From Psychrobacter sp. Pi2-52 (GTDB lineage: Bacteria; Pseudomonadota; Gammaproteobacteria; Pseudomonadales; Moraxellaceae): a stretch of DNA of 64,000 bases. The stretch's first letter is position 1. Every line of letters begins with the position of its first letter. The stretch is taken from positions 1 through 64,000 of the forward strand of contig NZ_CAJHBS010000016.1 in NCBI RefSeq assembly GCF_904846705.1, in the 5' to 3' direction. The notes under the pieces were generated by a model. It searched no databases. It worked only from the letters and a program-made list of their open reading frames with translations, and was not told the DNA's origin. Position numbers and translations under genes: made by a program. Positions 55,031-63,290 of this stretch are shown here, one piece after another.

Positions 55031-55058
55031 AAGCACTGCCGATTGGTAGTGCTTTTTT
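55031..55058 (+). terminator. Rho-independent terminator
   Basis: AGCACTGCC / GGTAGTGCT with a 4-base loop, then TTTTTT, about 120 bp past dld. Just before it is an 8-bp unit (AGTTGCTA) repeated three times (54961-54985). The rest of the 318-bp gap to maeA shows no gene. Confidence 0.82.
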
Positions 55059-55228
55059 ATTATTTCTCGGTAAATGTATCAGCAGCCTCGAGTTCAGAAG
55101 CACATTTATTCAAAATGATTTTGTTATCTATTGTTAAATACCAGTCGATGCTATGTATAATGCAGCACTAGCATAGCTTTCACTCAGTATGGCTTTCACT
55201 CATATGCCTTTAATAAGAAGATTACATT

Positions 55229-56911
55229 ATGTCAAATAAGCGTCCTTTATATATTCCTGTTGCTGGACCCGCTCTTTTAGAGACACCTTTATTGAATAAA
55301 GGTAGTGCTTTTTCATCAGAAGAACGTAGTAGCTTTAATTTAACGGGGCTATTACCTCATAATATTGAAACGATTGAGGAGCAATCATTACGTGCTTATC
55401 ATCAACTAAGCTCATTCACTGATGCGATGGATAAGCATATTTACTTGCGTAACATCCAAGATACCAATGAAACCTTATTTCATCATCTAATTGAGCAGCA
55501 TATCGAAGAAGTCATGCCGCTCATTTATACCCCAACCGTTGGTCAGGCGTGTGAAAAATTCTCGCAAATTTATCGCCGTAAACGGGGTTTGTTTATCTCA
55601 TATCCTGAGCGTCACAAAATCGATGATATGCTACAAAATGCCACCAAACAAAACGTCAAAGTGATCGTTGTTACTGACGGTGAACGTATATTGGGCCTAG
55701 GGGATCAGGGTATTGGCGGTATGGGTATTCCAATCGGTAAGTTGTCTTTATATACGGCTTGTGGTGGTATTAGCCCAGCTTACTGTCTACCTATTTTGCT
55801 GGATGTCGGCACCAATAACCAACAGCTACTTGACGATCCTATGTATATGGGCTGGAGAAATCCGCGCATCTCTGGCGATGAATATAATGAATTTGTGGAC
55901 TTATTTATTCAAGCTGTTAAGCGTCGTTGGCCAGAGGTATTATTGCAATTTGAAGATTTTGCTCAGGAAAACGCGACCCCGTTATTGAATAAATATCGTG
56001 ATCAGCTATGCTGCTTTAATGATGATATTCAAGGAACTGCTGCGGTATCAGTTGGTACTTTGATTGCAGCGTGTCTAAATAAAGGTCAAAAACTTAGCCA
56101 ACAGAATATCGCGTTTTTAGGCGCAGGATCTGCGGGTTGCGGTATTGCTGAGCATATTATTCGCCAAATGCAGCGTGAAGGATTGACTGAAGAGCAAGCT
56201 CGTAGTCAAGTATTCATGGTTGATCGTTATGGCTTGCTAACAGATGGCATGACAGAACTGCAAAAATTCCAAGAACCGTTAGTACAAAAAGAATCAGCTA
56301 TTGCAAGCTGGGATAAAAGTAAGAAACTCGGCTTAGCGCAAGTGGTTAAACAAGCAAAAATCACCGTATTATTTGGTGTTAGCGGACAAAAAGGTCTGTT
56401 CACCCAAGAAGTGATCGAGTCGCTATGTGCTAATACTGAGCACCCAATTGTACTACCACTTTCAAATCCAACGTCTCGTGTGGAGGCAACACCGCAAGAA
56501 GTCATGAATTGGAGTAAAGGTAAGGCAATTGTTGCGACGGGTAGTCCGTTTCCTCATACCACTTATAACGGTCAGTCTTTTGAGGTTTCTCAGTGTAATA
56601 ACAGCTATATTTTCCCTGGTATTGGTCTGGGTGTTTTAGCAGCACGTGCGACAGGTATCAGCGATAATATGCTAACGGCGGCAAGCCAAGCCCTTGCAGA
56701 TATATCAATGGAATACGAAAAAGCACCTGGTGCCATACTACCGCCGATCAAAGTTATCAGAGAGATCAGTGAAAAAATAGCGTATGCAGTGGCTTTGCAA
56801 GCTGCTCAAGACAAGCTAGCACTACCTATCACATCGGAAAATTTACAACGCCGATTAAAAGCGAACTTTTGGTTACCTGAATATCGTAACTATCGCCGGA
56901 CTTCTTTCTAG
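55229..56911 (+). CDS. maeA: NAD-dependent malic enzyme
   Basis: A 560-residue enzyme that decarboxylates malate oxidatively to pyruvate. Length and order match E. coli MaeA. Motifs: [53 protein letters not shown], the metal and catalytic region [13 protein letters not shown]...[11 protein letters not shown], and the NAD-binding [15 protein letters not shown]. It follows dld on the same strand with its own leader; both feed pyruvate. Terminator at 56957. Confidence 0.95.
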   Translation: MSNKRPLYIPVAGPALLETPLLNKGSAFSSEERSSFNLTGLLPHNIETIEEQSLRAYHQLSSFTDAMDKHIYLRNIQDTNETLFHHLIEQHIEEVMPLIYTPTVGQACEKFSQIYRRKRGLFISYPERHKIDDMLQNATKQNVKVIVVTDGERILGLGDQGIGGMGIPIGKLSLYTACGGISPAYCLPILLDVGTNNQQLLDDPMYMGWRNPRISGDEYNEFVDLFIQAVKRRWPEVLLQFEDFAQENATPLLNKYRDQLCCFNDDIQGTAAVSVGTLIAACLNKGQKLSQQNIAFLGAGSAGCGIAEHIIRQMQREGLTEEQARSQVFMVDRYGLLTDGMTELQKFQEPLVQKESAIASWDKSKKLGLAQVVKQAKITVLFGVSGQKGLFTQEVIESLCANTEHPIVLPLSNPTSRVEATPQEVMNWSKGKAIVATGSPFPHTTYNGQSFEVSQCNNSYIFPGIGLGVLAARATGISDNMLTAASQALADISMEYEKAPGAILPPIKVIREISEKIAYAVALQAAQDKLALPITSENLQRRLKANFWLPEYRNYRRTSF

Positions 56912-56956
56912 GTTAGAAGTTAGATAGTTAGCTATTATCAATATTGCAAACACCAT

Positions 56957-56996
56957 AAAAAATCACCTTAACTTGAACAGTTAGGGTGATTTTTTT
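56957..56996 (+). terminator. Rho-independent terminator of maeA
   Basis: AAAAAATCACC(TTA)ACT / AGT(TA)GGGTGATTTTTTT stem with a short loop and a T7 tract, about 45 bp after maeA. Confidence 0.9.
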
Positions 56997-57166
56997 ATCT
57001 ATGCATTAATATAAAACTATAGGGTCTGTATGGTCGCTTGTTTTGGTGGTGAGTTAGTCAACGCCTTGATAATTTCAGATATTTTAAAGTTATTCTAAGA
57101 AGTGTTAGTCGATACCTTTATCATTAAGGTATGGAAGGTTAGGGTGTATTATAGACACGCAATAAA

Positions 57167-57198
57167 AAACCCTTGCAGCATAAGGCTTACAAGGGTTT
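57167..57198 (-). terminator. Rho-independent terminator of hipBA
   Basis: AAACCCTTG / CAAGGGTTT with a 14-base loop; on the minus strand it is followed by TTTTTT. It lies about 130 bp past the hipA stop. The remaining sequence of this 417-bp gap shows no gene; the TGGTGCGCCCACCACG at 57221-57238 faintly resembles a tRNA 3' end but does not fold as one. Confidence 0.82.
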
Positions 57199-57328
57199 AA
57201 TCGGTACTACTCATATCTTAACTGGTGCGCCCACCACGCAACGACTAACTTAGCATAATCCTTTATTATTAAGGGATAAGGTAGTTAAGTATTTATTTTT
57301 AACAACAAATTTAACAACTTCTTAAGGT

Positions 57329-58588
57329 TTATTGATTTGCCATCCGATTGAGATTGGCTTTTATATCATGAATGACCTGATTTGATAATTCTTTCTCAAT
57401 GTTATGATCTTTAATAACAGTCAAAAAGTCCTCAGCAACTGATGCTACCTGATCAATAATAGCTTGTGCCTTTTTTTGCTTAATATCAGCAAGTTTAGCC
57501 AACTTTAATAAGTGAGATCGGGTAGGGTATTGAGCTTCACCAGTCACATCCATTTGATGATAACCGTTCATACCTGAGTTATAAACGAGATCATAGACAG
57601 GCGACAATGACCACCTGCCAGCCTTGTCCATCATAAAAGAGAAGTTCTTGCTATGATCGTCTTTATTGTTAAAGATGACATTAAATACAGCATGTCTAAA
57701 ACCCTCTTCTACAGCAACTTGTGATTGGGTCAACATACGCACGCAGCGTAAATACTGCAGATAATCTAATGATGGGATGCGAAAATCAATGTCTAATAAA
57801 CCTGCCAGCGTATGAGTATGAACGCGTTGATTGTCCATACGGTCAAAACGCTCAACCCCAAAAGCAGCATGTTTTTCACCGATATCAAAATAATGATGCG
57901 CAGGCATGTTTAGGCCTGCTTGCTTAGCCATATCAGCATAAATTGACTCTAATAGGCAAACGCTTTTATGCTCAGATTGGGCAGGAAACTTAATCAGCCA
58001 CGGCGCTGCGGATGGCTGTTCGCTTTTTAAGTCCGTAGTAATAAACTCGGTTGCCTCATCATATAGGACAAGTGCTTTTGGTCTTGCACCTTGTGGTGAG
58101 CCGCCGATAACGATGAGCTCAGCCAGTATGTTGCTATCTTGTCCGGATAAAATCGATTGATTGGCAGCGGCCAGTTTGGCTAAAGTAAAATCATTAATAT
58201 CGATATCAGCGCCTGATAAATCTTGTTGTGGCTCAAAACTAAGTGCTCCCATTGCTGAATTACCAATATAAGCGAGGCGATCTAAAACATTGATTGACGT
58301 AGCATGAGACATTGTTTTTCGAAAGAACCTATCCATGAGCAGCATTCCCCAACCATCAGGTAAGCTGTCTGATAATAATCCGCATAGGTAATGGCTCGAC
58401 GCATGAGTACCATAATAAGGTGCTGATCGTAAGGGCATCTCAATTGGTGATAACTCCAGTCCATCAGTCAGCCACGCCGCATCATAGCCAAAGGTAGGGC
58501 GTCGTCCATCCATCGTTAATTTACCGATAAGACGTTTGTCTCCGAATCCTTGGTAGTAAATATTGATAATTGATATCGGTTGATACAT
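57329..58588 (-). CDS. hipA: HipA-type Ser/Thr kinase toxin
   Basis: A 419-residue kinase of the HipA toxin family, which in E. coli phosphorylates glutamyl-tRNA synthetase and causes persistence. Visible parts: the N-terminal subdomain with GTHASSHYLCGLLSDSLPDGWG, a Gly-rich loop with the regulatory Ser (VIGGSPQGARPKAL), the catalytic NNKDDHSKNF near residue 315 and the Mg-binding SPVYDLVYN. 18 bp downstream of hipB, one operon. The target of this homologue is not visible from sequence. Confidence 0.9.
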   Translation of the reverse strand: MYQPISIINIYYQGFGDKRLIGKLTMDGRRPTFGYDAAWLTDGLELSPIEMPLRSAPYYGTHASSHYLCGLLSDSLPDGWGMLLMDRFFRKTMSHATSINVLDRLAYIGNSAMGALSFEPQQDLSGADIDINDFTLAKLAAANQSILSGQDSNILAELIVIGGSPQGARPKALVLYDEATEFITTDLKSEQPSAAPWLIKFPAQSEHKSVCLLESIYADMAKQAGLNMPAHHYFDIGEKHAAFGVERFDRMDNQRVHTHTLAGLLDIDFRIPSLDYLQYLRCVRMLTQSQVAVEEGFRHAVFNVIFNNKDDHSKNFSFMMDKAGRWSLSPVYDLVYNSGMNGYHQMDVTGEAQYPTRSHLLKLAKLADIKQKKAQAIIDQVASVAEDFLTVIKDHNIEKELSNQVIHDIKANLNRMANQ

Positions 58589-58606
58589 TGAGGTGGCTAC
58601 CTTATA

Positions 58607-58927
58607 TCAGCTTTTATTTGAGGCGCGCAAGCGTGGATTTTGTTTAGCGATAACATCTTCTATATTGGTAGGCACTACATCAAATAATTCAGAAAAGTGA
58701 TTTACCATGCCAAGAGCCATAGCGAGCCTGATTATATTGTCTAGTGTACCGCCCTGACCAGACTCAATACGAGCAACAGTACTGATGCCAGTACCAGCCT
58801 TATCTGCTAAAGCGGCTTGTGTTAAGTTTAATGCCAGTCTCTGCGTTTTTAAGCGTTCACCTAAAATCTGAGAAATTTCACTTGGCGTATAAAAATCAAA
58901 TCTTATTTTCATAATATAATCATTCAT
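58607..58927 (-). CDS. hipB: HipB-type antitoxin and repressor
   Basis: A 106-residue Xre-type helix-turn-helix protein: RLKTQRLALNLTQAALADKAGTGISTVARIESGQGG is the DNA-binding domain. It should neutralise HipA and repress the operon. Two ATG codons are possible (58927 and 58912, MKIRFDFYTPSEI); neither has a strong ribosome site, so the start is uncertain. A strong palindrome lies just upstream at 58934. Confidence 0.85.
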   Translation of the reverse strand: MNDYIMKIRFDFYTPSEISQILGERLKTQRLALNLTQAALADKAGTGISTVARIESGQGGTLDNIIRLAMALGMVNHFSELFDVVPTNIEDVIAKQNPRLRASNKS

Positions 58928-58933
58928 ATAAGA

Positions 58934-58956
58934 GTGTTAAAATACTATTTTAGCAC
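58934..58956. promoter_or_regulatory. Candidate HipB operator palindrome
   Basis: GTGTTAAAATA-C-TATTTTAGCAC, 11-bp arms with a single mismatch, centred 18 bp before the first hipB ATG. A looser outer inverted repeat (ATTCATAT at 58922-58929, ATATGAAT at 58969-58976) surrounds it. TAAAAT/TATTTT inside could be the -10 box, so binding would block transcription. Confidence 0.65.
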
Positions 58957-59184
58957 TTAGTCATTCAAATATGAATTCTTGTTTTTATAAAGCTAATAAT
59001 TAGAAAAAATACTTGCAATAAGTACCTGTTCTTTACATAATCCTTTCACTATAAAAAAAGTGGACTTATATATACAAGTATTTCGAGAACCAATATAGCT
59101 GGCCATACTTTAAGCTTTTTAACGGTTAGTATTATCAGCGTTTGTATCAATGCCAATGCGCTTACGCCTGAGTGACCCCTGCCG

Positions 59185-59219
59185 TCAAACCCCAATATTA
59201 ACAACATCACCTAAGAAAA
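59185..59219 (+). repeat. 35-bp direct repeat, left copy
   Basis: Starts TCAAACCCCAATATTAACAA and is repeated with two mismatches at 62799-62833. The two copies flank the IS630, BCCT and truncated aldo-keto reductase genes. Near this copy are an inverted CATTTAGGTGATTTTC (about 59263) and two similar stretches containing AAAAGTGGA (about 59049 and 59215). No gene is seen in 58960-59393. Confidence 0.75.
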
Positions 59220-59396
59220 GTGGATTTTATACATCAGTCTTCTGCACTATGTAAACAATAGCATTTAGGTGATTTTCGAATCATTAGAGTAAAAGAATTC
59301 CATGGTAAGGGATAGGTTAATTATATTTTGGACACCATAATATTGAGGTGTTTATCACCCAACAAGTTATAGTTTAGATTAATATTTGGTCTATAG

Positions 59397-59909
59397 TCAG
59401 TTCAAAATAAAACTGTTATGGTTAGGACAAATATCATAAAACAATTTAGATAAGTCATTCTCCATCCAGCCTTGGCGTAGAAACTTCACTTGTGCCCATT
59501 TTTTCTCGATAGGGTTTAGATCAGGGCTATAAGGTGGTAACCAAAGAATGCGATGCCCATGCCTGTTCAGTAGCTTTTGAATGCGTTTATTTTTGTGAAA
59601 CCGAGCATTATCCATCACAATCACGCATTTTGTTTTAAGACTTGGAATTAGTGTATGTTTGCACCAGTGGTAGAATATGCTGCTGTTGATGTTGTGCTCA
59701 AAGTAATCCAGTGCAAACAGCACTTTTTCATACAAAGCACCAATAACATTGGTCCGCTTTTTACCTTGCCAGTTATAGCGATCAATACAAGGTTTACCAA
59801 TCGGTGCATAGCCATGAGAACGAATAGTCTCGGCCTCAAAGCCGCTCTCATCCATATATACAACGGGATAGCCTTGCTGAATAAATCTGTCAAGCTTACT
59901 CTGATACAT
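59397..59909 (-). CDS. IS630 transposase, C-terminal catalytic part (orfB)
   Basis: The DDE domain (170 residues from the first ATG; the open frame reaches further up to the A8 run). The triad is visible in VVYMDESGF, VIVMDNARFH and WLPPYSPDLNPIEKKWAQVK. It is in the +1 frame relative to orfA. Upstream of its first ATG the frame spells KKTLEHPKACPIKRA, the normal family linker, so the true product is a fusion with orfA. On its own it lacks the DNA-binding domain. Confidence 0.88.
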   Translation of the reverse strand: MYQSKLDRFIQQGYPVVYMDESGFEAETIRSHGYAPIGKPCIDRYNWQGKKRTNVIGALYEKVLFALDYFEHNINSSIFYHWCKHTLIPSLKTKCVIVMDNARFHKNKRIQKLLNRHGHRILWLPPYSPDLNPIEKKWAQVKFLRQGWMENDLSKLFYDICPNHNSFILN

Positions 59910-60246
59910 CGCTCTTTTGATCGGGCACGCTTTTGGATGTTCTAAAGTCTTTTTTTTGACTGATACCTAAACGTTTTAACGCCTTACAAATGGCTGGGGC
60001 AGTACAGTTAAACCGTCTTGCTCTTTCATAGTGGTAGTCGTCAGGATGATCTTCAACATCTTTGCGTAGCGCATCATTGGGTATTTTTGATGGCTTAACA
60101 TTACGTGTGGTTTTACTATGCAGCCTTTGCTTCCACTTTTGAATGGTGGTTGGACTGATGTTATAAAAAGTGGCAGCCTCAGCAAAGGTCATACCATTCT
60201 CTAAGCTTTCAAGAACTTGTTTACGATAATCTAATGAGTAGGTCAT
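59896..60246 (-). CDS. IS630 transposase, N-terminal helix-turn-helix part (orfA)
   Basis: 116 residues with an HTH domain (YSLDYRKQVLESLENGMTFAEAATFYNISPTTIQKWKQRL). Its frame runs out of register after a run of eight A (59950-59957, T on the plus strand) at SQKKD. With seven A the two frames join into a single 282-residue transposase. Either a slippage event in the run produces the fusion, or this copy is disabled. Confidence 0.88.
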   Translation of the reverse strand: MTYSLDYRKQVLESLENGMTFAEAATFYNISPTTIQKWKQRLHSKTTRNVKPSKIPNDALRKDVEDHPDDYHYERARRFNCTAPAICKALKRLGISQKKDFRTSKSVPDQKSDVSE

Positions 60247-60417
60247 AATAAAAAATATAGCTATTGAGATGTTTTATCTTATAACATTTTTATATTTAAT
60301 ACACTATACTCTAGCATTGAGTAATTCTTTGCTATCGATATTAATTTTAAAGCTATCCCCTAATAAAAATAAACAGTAAATAGAAAATTCGTTAAAATTA
60401 TAACCCCTAAATTTAAT

Positions 60418-60466
60418 GTCTACGGATTCGACAGCAGAGGTCGGTAACAAGAGGTTGAGCCATCTA
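60418..60466 (+). ncRNA. Possible tmRNA (ssrA) 5'-end relic
   Basis: GTCTACGGATTCGACAGCAG recalls the conserved tmRNA 5' end (GGATTCGAC), followed by GGTCGGTAACAAG and TGAGCCAT like the early tmRNA stem. No tag-peptide frame and no 3' half ending in CCA follow within the 350 bp up to the BCCT gene, so if real it is a fragment. The rest of 60309-60814 shows nothing else. Confidence 0.3.
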
Positions 60467-60814
60467 GCTTAGTATATTTATAATTACTGTATTGTATTTA
60501 ACTATGACATCACTACGATTTTGATATTTGAGAATAATTACTCTACAGCTATTTACTTTCCAATAACCTCTTTCATAAATACTACTTAATACATCTCTGG
60601 CCAAAAAATTAATAGTGACAAGCTATGAAACATAATTTTGGGCAATTTTCATATCTATTAATACTCATCTTAAAGCGAACCTCTCTCTTAACAAATATCC
60701 TAATATTTTGTGGCATTACTTTTAGTCATGGTTGACAGACTTTATATCATTTTCCAATGGTCTGTGATTTGGAGTAATCTTGACCGTAATCAGAACCATA
60801 ACAAGGAAGTTTGT

Positions 60815-62395
60815 ATGGCAAAATTACGACCAGTGACTTTTTGGCCCGCATTTGTTTGCTTGGTATTAACCGTCGCTTACACACTCATTGATAAACAAAA
60901 TTTTATCACGGGCACATCAAGCCTAAACACGATAATCATGACTAACCTTTCTTGGTTATTCAACCTTAGTGCTTTATTCATGGTGTTTATCGCAGCGTAC
61001 GCCTTTTTTGCCCCAATCGGGCGGGTACGTATTGGCGGCGAAAACGCCTCTCAAATGCTGACCCCATTTCGTTGGTTTGCCGTGTCGCTAACCACAGTTA
61101 TTGCAATGGGTATTCTATTTTGGTCTGTTGCCGAACCAGTTCTACACTATCATGAGCCCCCCGCATATTTAGGCATAATCCCTGAAAGCCCTGAAGCGAT
61201 GCGCTTTTCGATGTCTACTATCTTTGTACATTGGACGATTACCCCTTATTCAATTTATACGGTTGCTGGTTTGGCATTTGCCTTAGCATTCCATAATCTT
61301 AAGTTACCATTTTCTATTGGTTCGATGTTACGTCCAATTTTAGGGCGCTGGGTTGATGGTGTTGGTGGTCAGATAGTTGATGGTTTAGCGCTATTTGCTG
61401 TCGTACTGGGTATGTCTGCCACATTGACTTCTGGGCTATTGGTGATAAGCGATGGCATGGAGTCTGTACTAGGCATTCAGAAAAGTACCACTGGGTATGC
61501 AATTATCGCTATCGTCATTATAGGGGCTGCGCTTATATCTGCTGCGTCTGGACTGCACCGTGGTATCCAAAACCTTGCTCGAATCAACACTTGGCTCTAC
61601 TTTGTAGGCGCTATATTCATATTTATTGTGGGTCCTACTACCTTTATCTTGTCGCTGGGTGTTGAGTCGCTAGGGGTTTATCTTTCTGACTTTTTCGCAC
61701 GCAACTTAGTAACAGGCGCTTCTGGCAATGACCCATGGCCAGGTTGGTGGACAGTGGCTTTCTTTGCCAGTTGGTTTGCTTGGGCGCCACTAAGCTGTCT
61801 GTTTCTTGGAAAAATTGCCCGTGGCTATACCGTTCGTCAGTTCATCATGGTCAATCTGCTGTTGCCATCTGCTTTCGGCTTTGTATGGTTCAGTATATTC
61901 AGCGGTTCTTCATTGTTCTTTGATACCACCATGGGCGGCATTATGTACCAAGCTTACCAAGACAATGGTTTTGCTTCGGTGATTTATGTGCTGTTCGATC
62001 AGTTACCTGGTAGCACTATACTCAGCGCGCTATTCATATTTGCCTGCTTTATCACCTTTGTGACAGCGGCCGATTCGACGACCGATGCGATTGGAGGTCT
62101 GTGTATCCAAGGCGTTGATGCAGAAAACCTTACGTCTCCTATATGGGTAAAAACGATTTGGGGCTGTGCCGTGGCCTTTGTCGCTTGGATAAGTGCGAGC
62201 TTTATCGGTACTGATGCCATCAAGATGTTGTTCAATTTGTCCGGTGTACCCGGCATGTTGATTGTACTGGGTGCAGGCCTTTCATTCTTGAAGCTGGCCC
62301 GTAGGGTTGAGATTAATGGGGATATTGTTGAGTTAAAGCCAACGCTATCAACTGACGTAAGGAAAACTAGTGAGCCTTCACGCTCAATAACGTAA
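60815..62395 (+). CDS. BCCT-family betaine/carnitine/choline transporter
   Basis: A 526-residue inner-membrane transporter with 12 helices that imports quaternary ammonium compounds, usually for osmoprotection or catabolism. Start at 60815 with AAGGAAG 6 bases upstream; the frame is open 35 codons more but lacks a start signal. Motifs: TTVIAMGILFWSVAEPVLHY, the Trp-rich substrate segment GWWTVAFFASWFAWAPLSCLFLGKIARGYTVRQF and VTAADSTTDAIGG. It sits in accessory DNA between an IS630 and a truncated gene. Confidence 0.92.
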   Translation: MAKLRPVTFWPAFVCLVLTVAYTLIDKQNFITGTSSLNTIIMTNLSWLFNLSALFMVFIAAYAFFAPIGRVRIGGENASQMLTPFRWFAVSLTTVIAMGILFWSVAEPVLHYHEPPAYLGIIPESPEAMRFSMSTIFVHWTITPYSIYTVAGLAFALAFHNLKLPFSIGSMLRPILGRWVDGVGGQIVDGLALFAVVLGMSATLTSGLLVISDGMESVLGIQKSTTGYAIIAIVIIGAALISAASGLHRGIQNLARINTWLYFVGAIFIFIVGPTTFILSLGVESLGVYLSDFFARNLVTGASGNDPWPGWWTVAFFASWFAWAPLSCLFLGKIARGYTVRQFIMVNLLLPSAFGFVWFSIFSGSSLFFDTTMGGIMYQAYQDNGFASVIYVLFDQLPGSTILSALFIFACFITFVTAADSTTDAIGGLCIQGVDAENLTSPIWVKTIWGCAVAFVAWISASFIGTDAIKMLFNLSGVPGMLIVLGAGLSFLKLARRVEINGDIVELKPTLSTDVRKTSEPSRSIT

Positions 62396-62482
62396 AAAGA
62401 GTGGCAGTAAAAACACGTTCAAAAATGCGGTAACCATACTATCTAGTAGAACTATATCTACGACTACCTTTAAGGATTAAAC

Positions 62483-62815
62483 ATGCAATACGTCAAACTC
62501 GGACAGTCTGGCCTAAAAGTATCTCGCCTTTGTCTTGGCACCATGAATATGGGTTCAAAAGAATGGAAACCTTGGATCTTTAACGAAAAAGAAAGTGAGC
62601 CGATCATTGCACATGCGCTCGATATGGGTGTTAACTTCATCGATTTAGCCGACTTTTACTCTCTTGGCGCTGGTGAAGAGGTCGTGTGTAATGTATTGCG
62701 CCGTATCGCTCGTAGAGATGACTTGGTTATCACCACTAAAGTGGGATATGCCATGAACAATGACATCAATGCACAAGGGCATTCACGAAAAAACATTTTC
62801 AAACCCCAATATTAA
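62483..62815 (+). pseudogene. Aldo-keto reductase, truncated after about 105 residues
   Basis: The N-terminal third of an aldo-keto reductase: KLGQSGLKVSRLCLGTMNMG, ALDMGVNFIDLADFY (catalytic Asp/Tyr) and TTKVGYAMN. Family members are about 330 residues; here similarity ends at GHSRKNIF and the frame stops four codons later (KPQY). The junction (about 62799) is the right copy of the 35-bp direct repeat. AAGGA precedes the ATG. It has lost the other half of the barrel, so it should be inactive. Confidence 0.88.
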
Positions 62816-62833
62816 CAATATCACCTAAGTAAA
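62799..62833 (+). repeat. 35-bp direct repeat, right copy
   Basis: Same sequence as 59185-59219 apart from two bases. It forms the breakpoint of the truncated aldo-keto reductase gene. Confidence 0.75.
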
Positions 62834-62843
62834 ATGCCAAATT

Positions 62844-62893
62844 AAAAAAGGTTACCGAGGCTATATTTGGTATAGCATTGGCAACCTTTTTTT
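62844..62893. terminator. Hairpin with A and T tracts
   Basis: AAAAAAGGTTACC / GGCAACCTTTTTTT with an inner loop of about 20 bases, beyond the truncated gene. The rest of 62816-63290 shows no gene or clear IS end. Confidence 0.75.
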
Positions 62894-63290
62894 ATGTTTT
62901 TAATATTTAAAAGTAAGTTTATACGTTCATTATAATCAGATTTTCAGTCCCTCGATAGCGAAGTCATCATCACCTAAGCAGTTATGTTCTGGCTAGTACA
63001 TTGCAGTCGCTGAGAAACAGATCAAAAATACAAATATTTAGTGTAGGAGTAGGTTTTTAATCAACTGTCTGAGTAATCCGATGATGAATAGACCTTAGGT
63101 GCAGCCATAGTTTTCCAAGCCTAAATAGTACGTTTTACCGTACCTTGCCTTATATCAAATAAATATGCCTCAACATCACGAATAACAGAAATGCCTGAAC
63201 CAGCTCATTCAGAACTAGTTATTGGCATACCTATTCCAAGTTTAATTCAAGTGGTAACCCACCCAAACCTAAGACACTAATCTAATAGAA

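Larger units (their letters stand above)
59394..60306 (-). mobile_element. IS630-family insertion sequence
   Basis: A 913-bp element. Imperfect terminal inverted repeats: left TAGTCAGTTCAAAATAAAAC, right (minus strand) TAGTGTATTAAATATAAAAA, both leading into TGTTAT. TA dinucleotides flank it at 59392-59393 and 60307-60308, the IS630 target duplication. It encodes one transposase split into two overlapping frames. The orfB stop lies inside the left terminal repeat. Confidence 0.9.

Noticed and set aside
57215..57245. Possible tRNA 3' end (GGGCGCACCA on the minus strand)
   Set aside because: No acceptor, anticodon or T-arm could be built from the adjoining bases.
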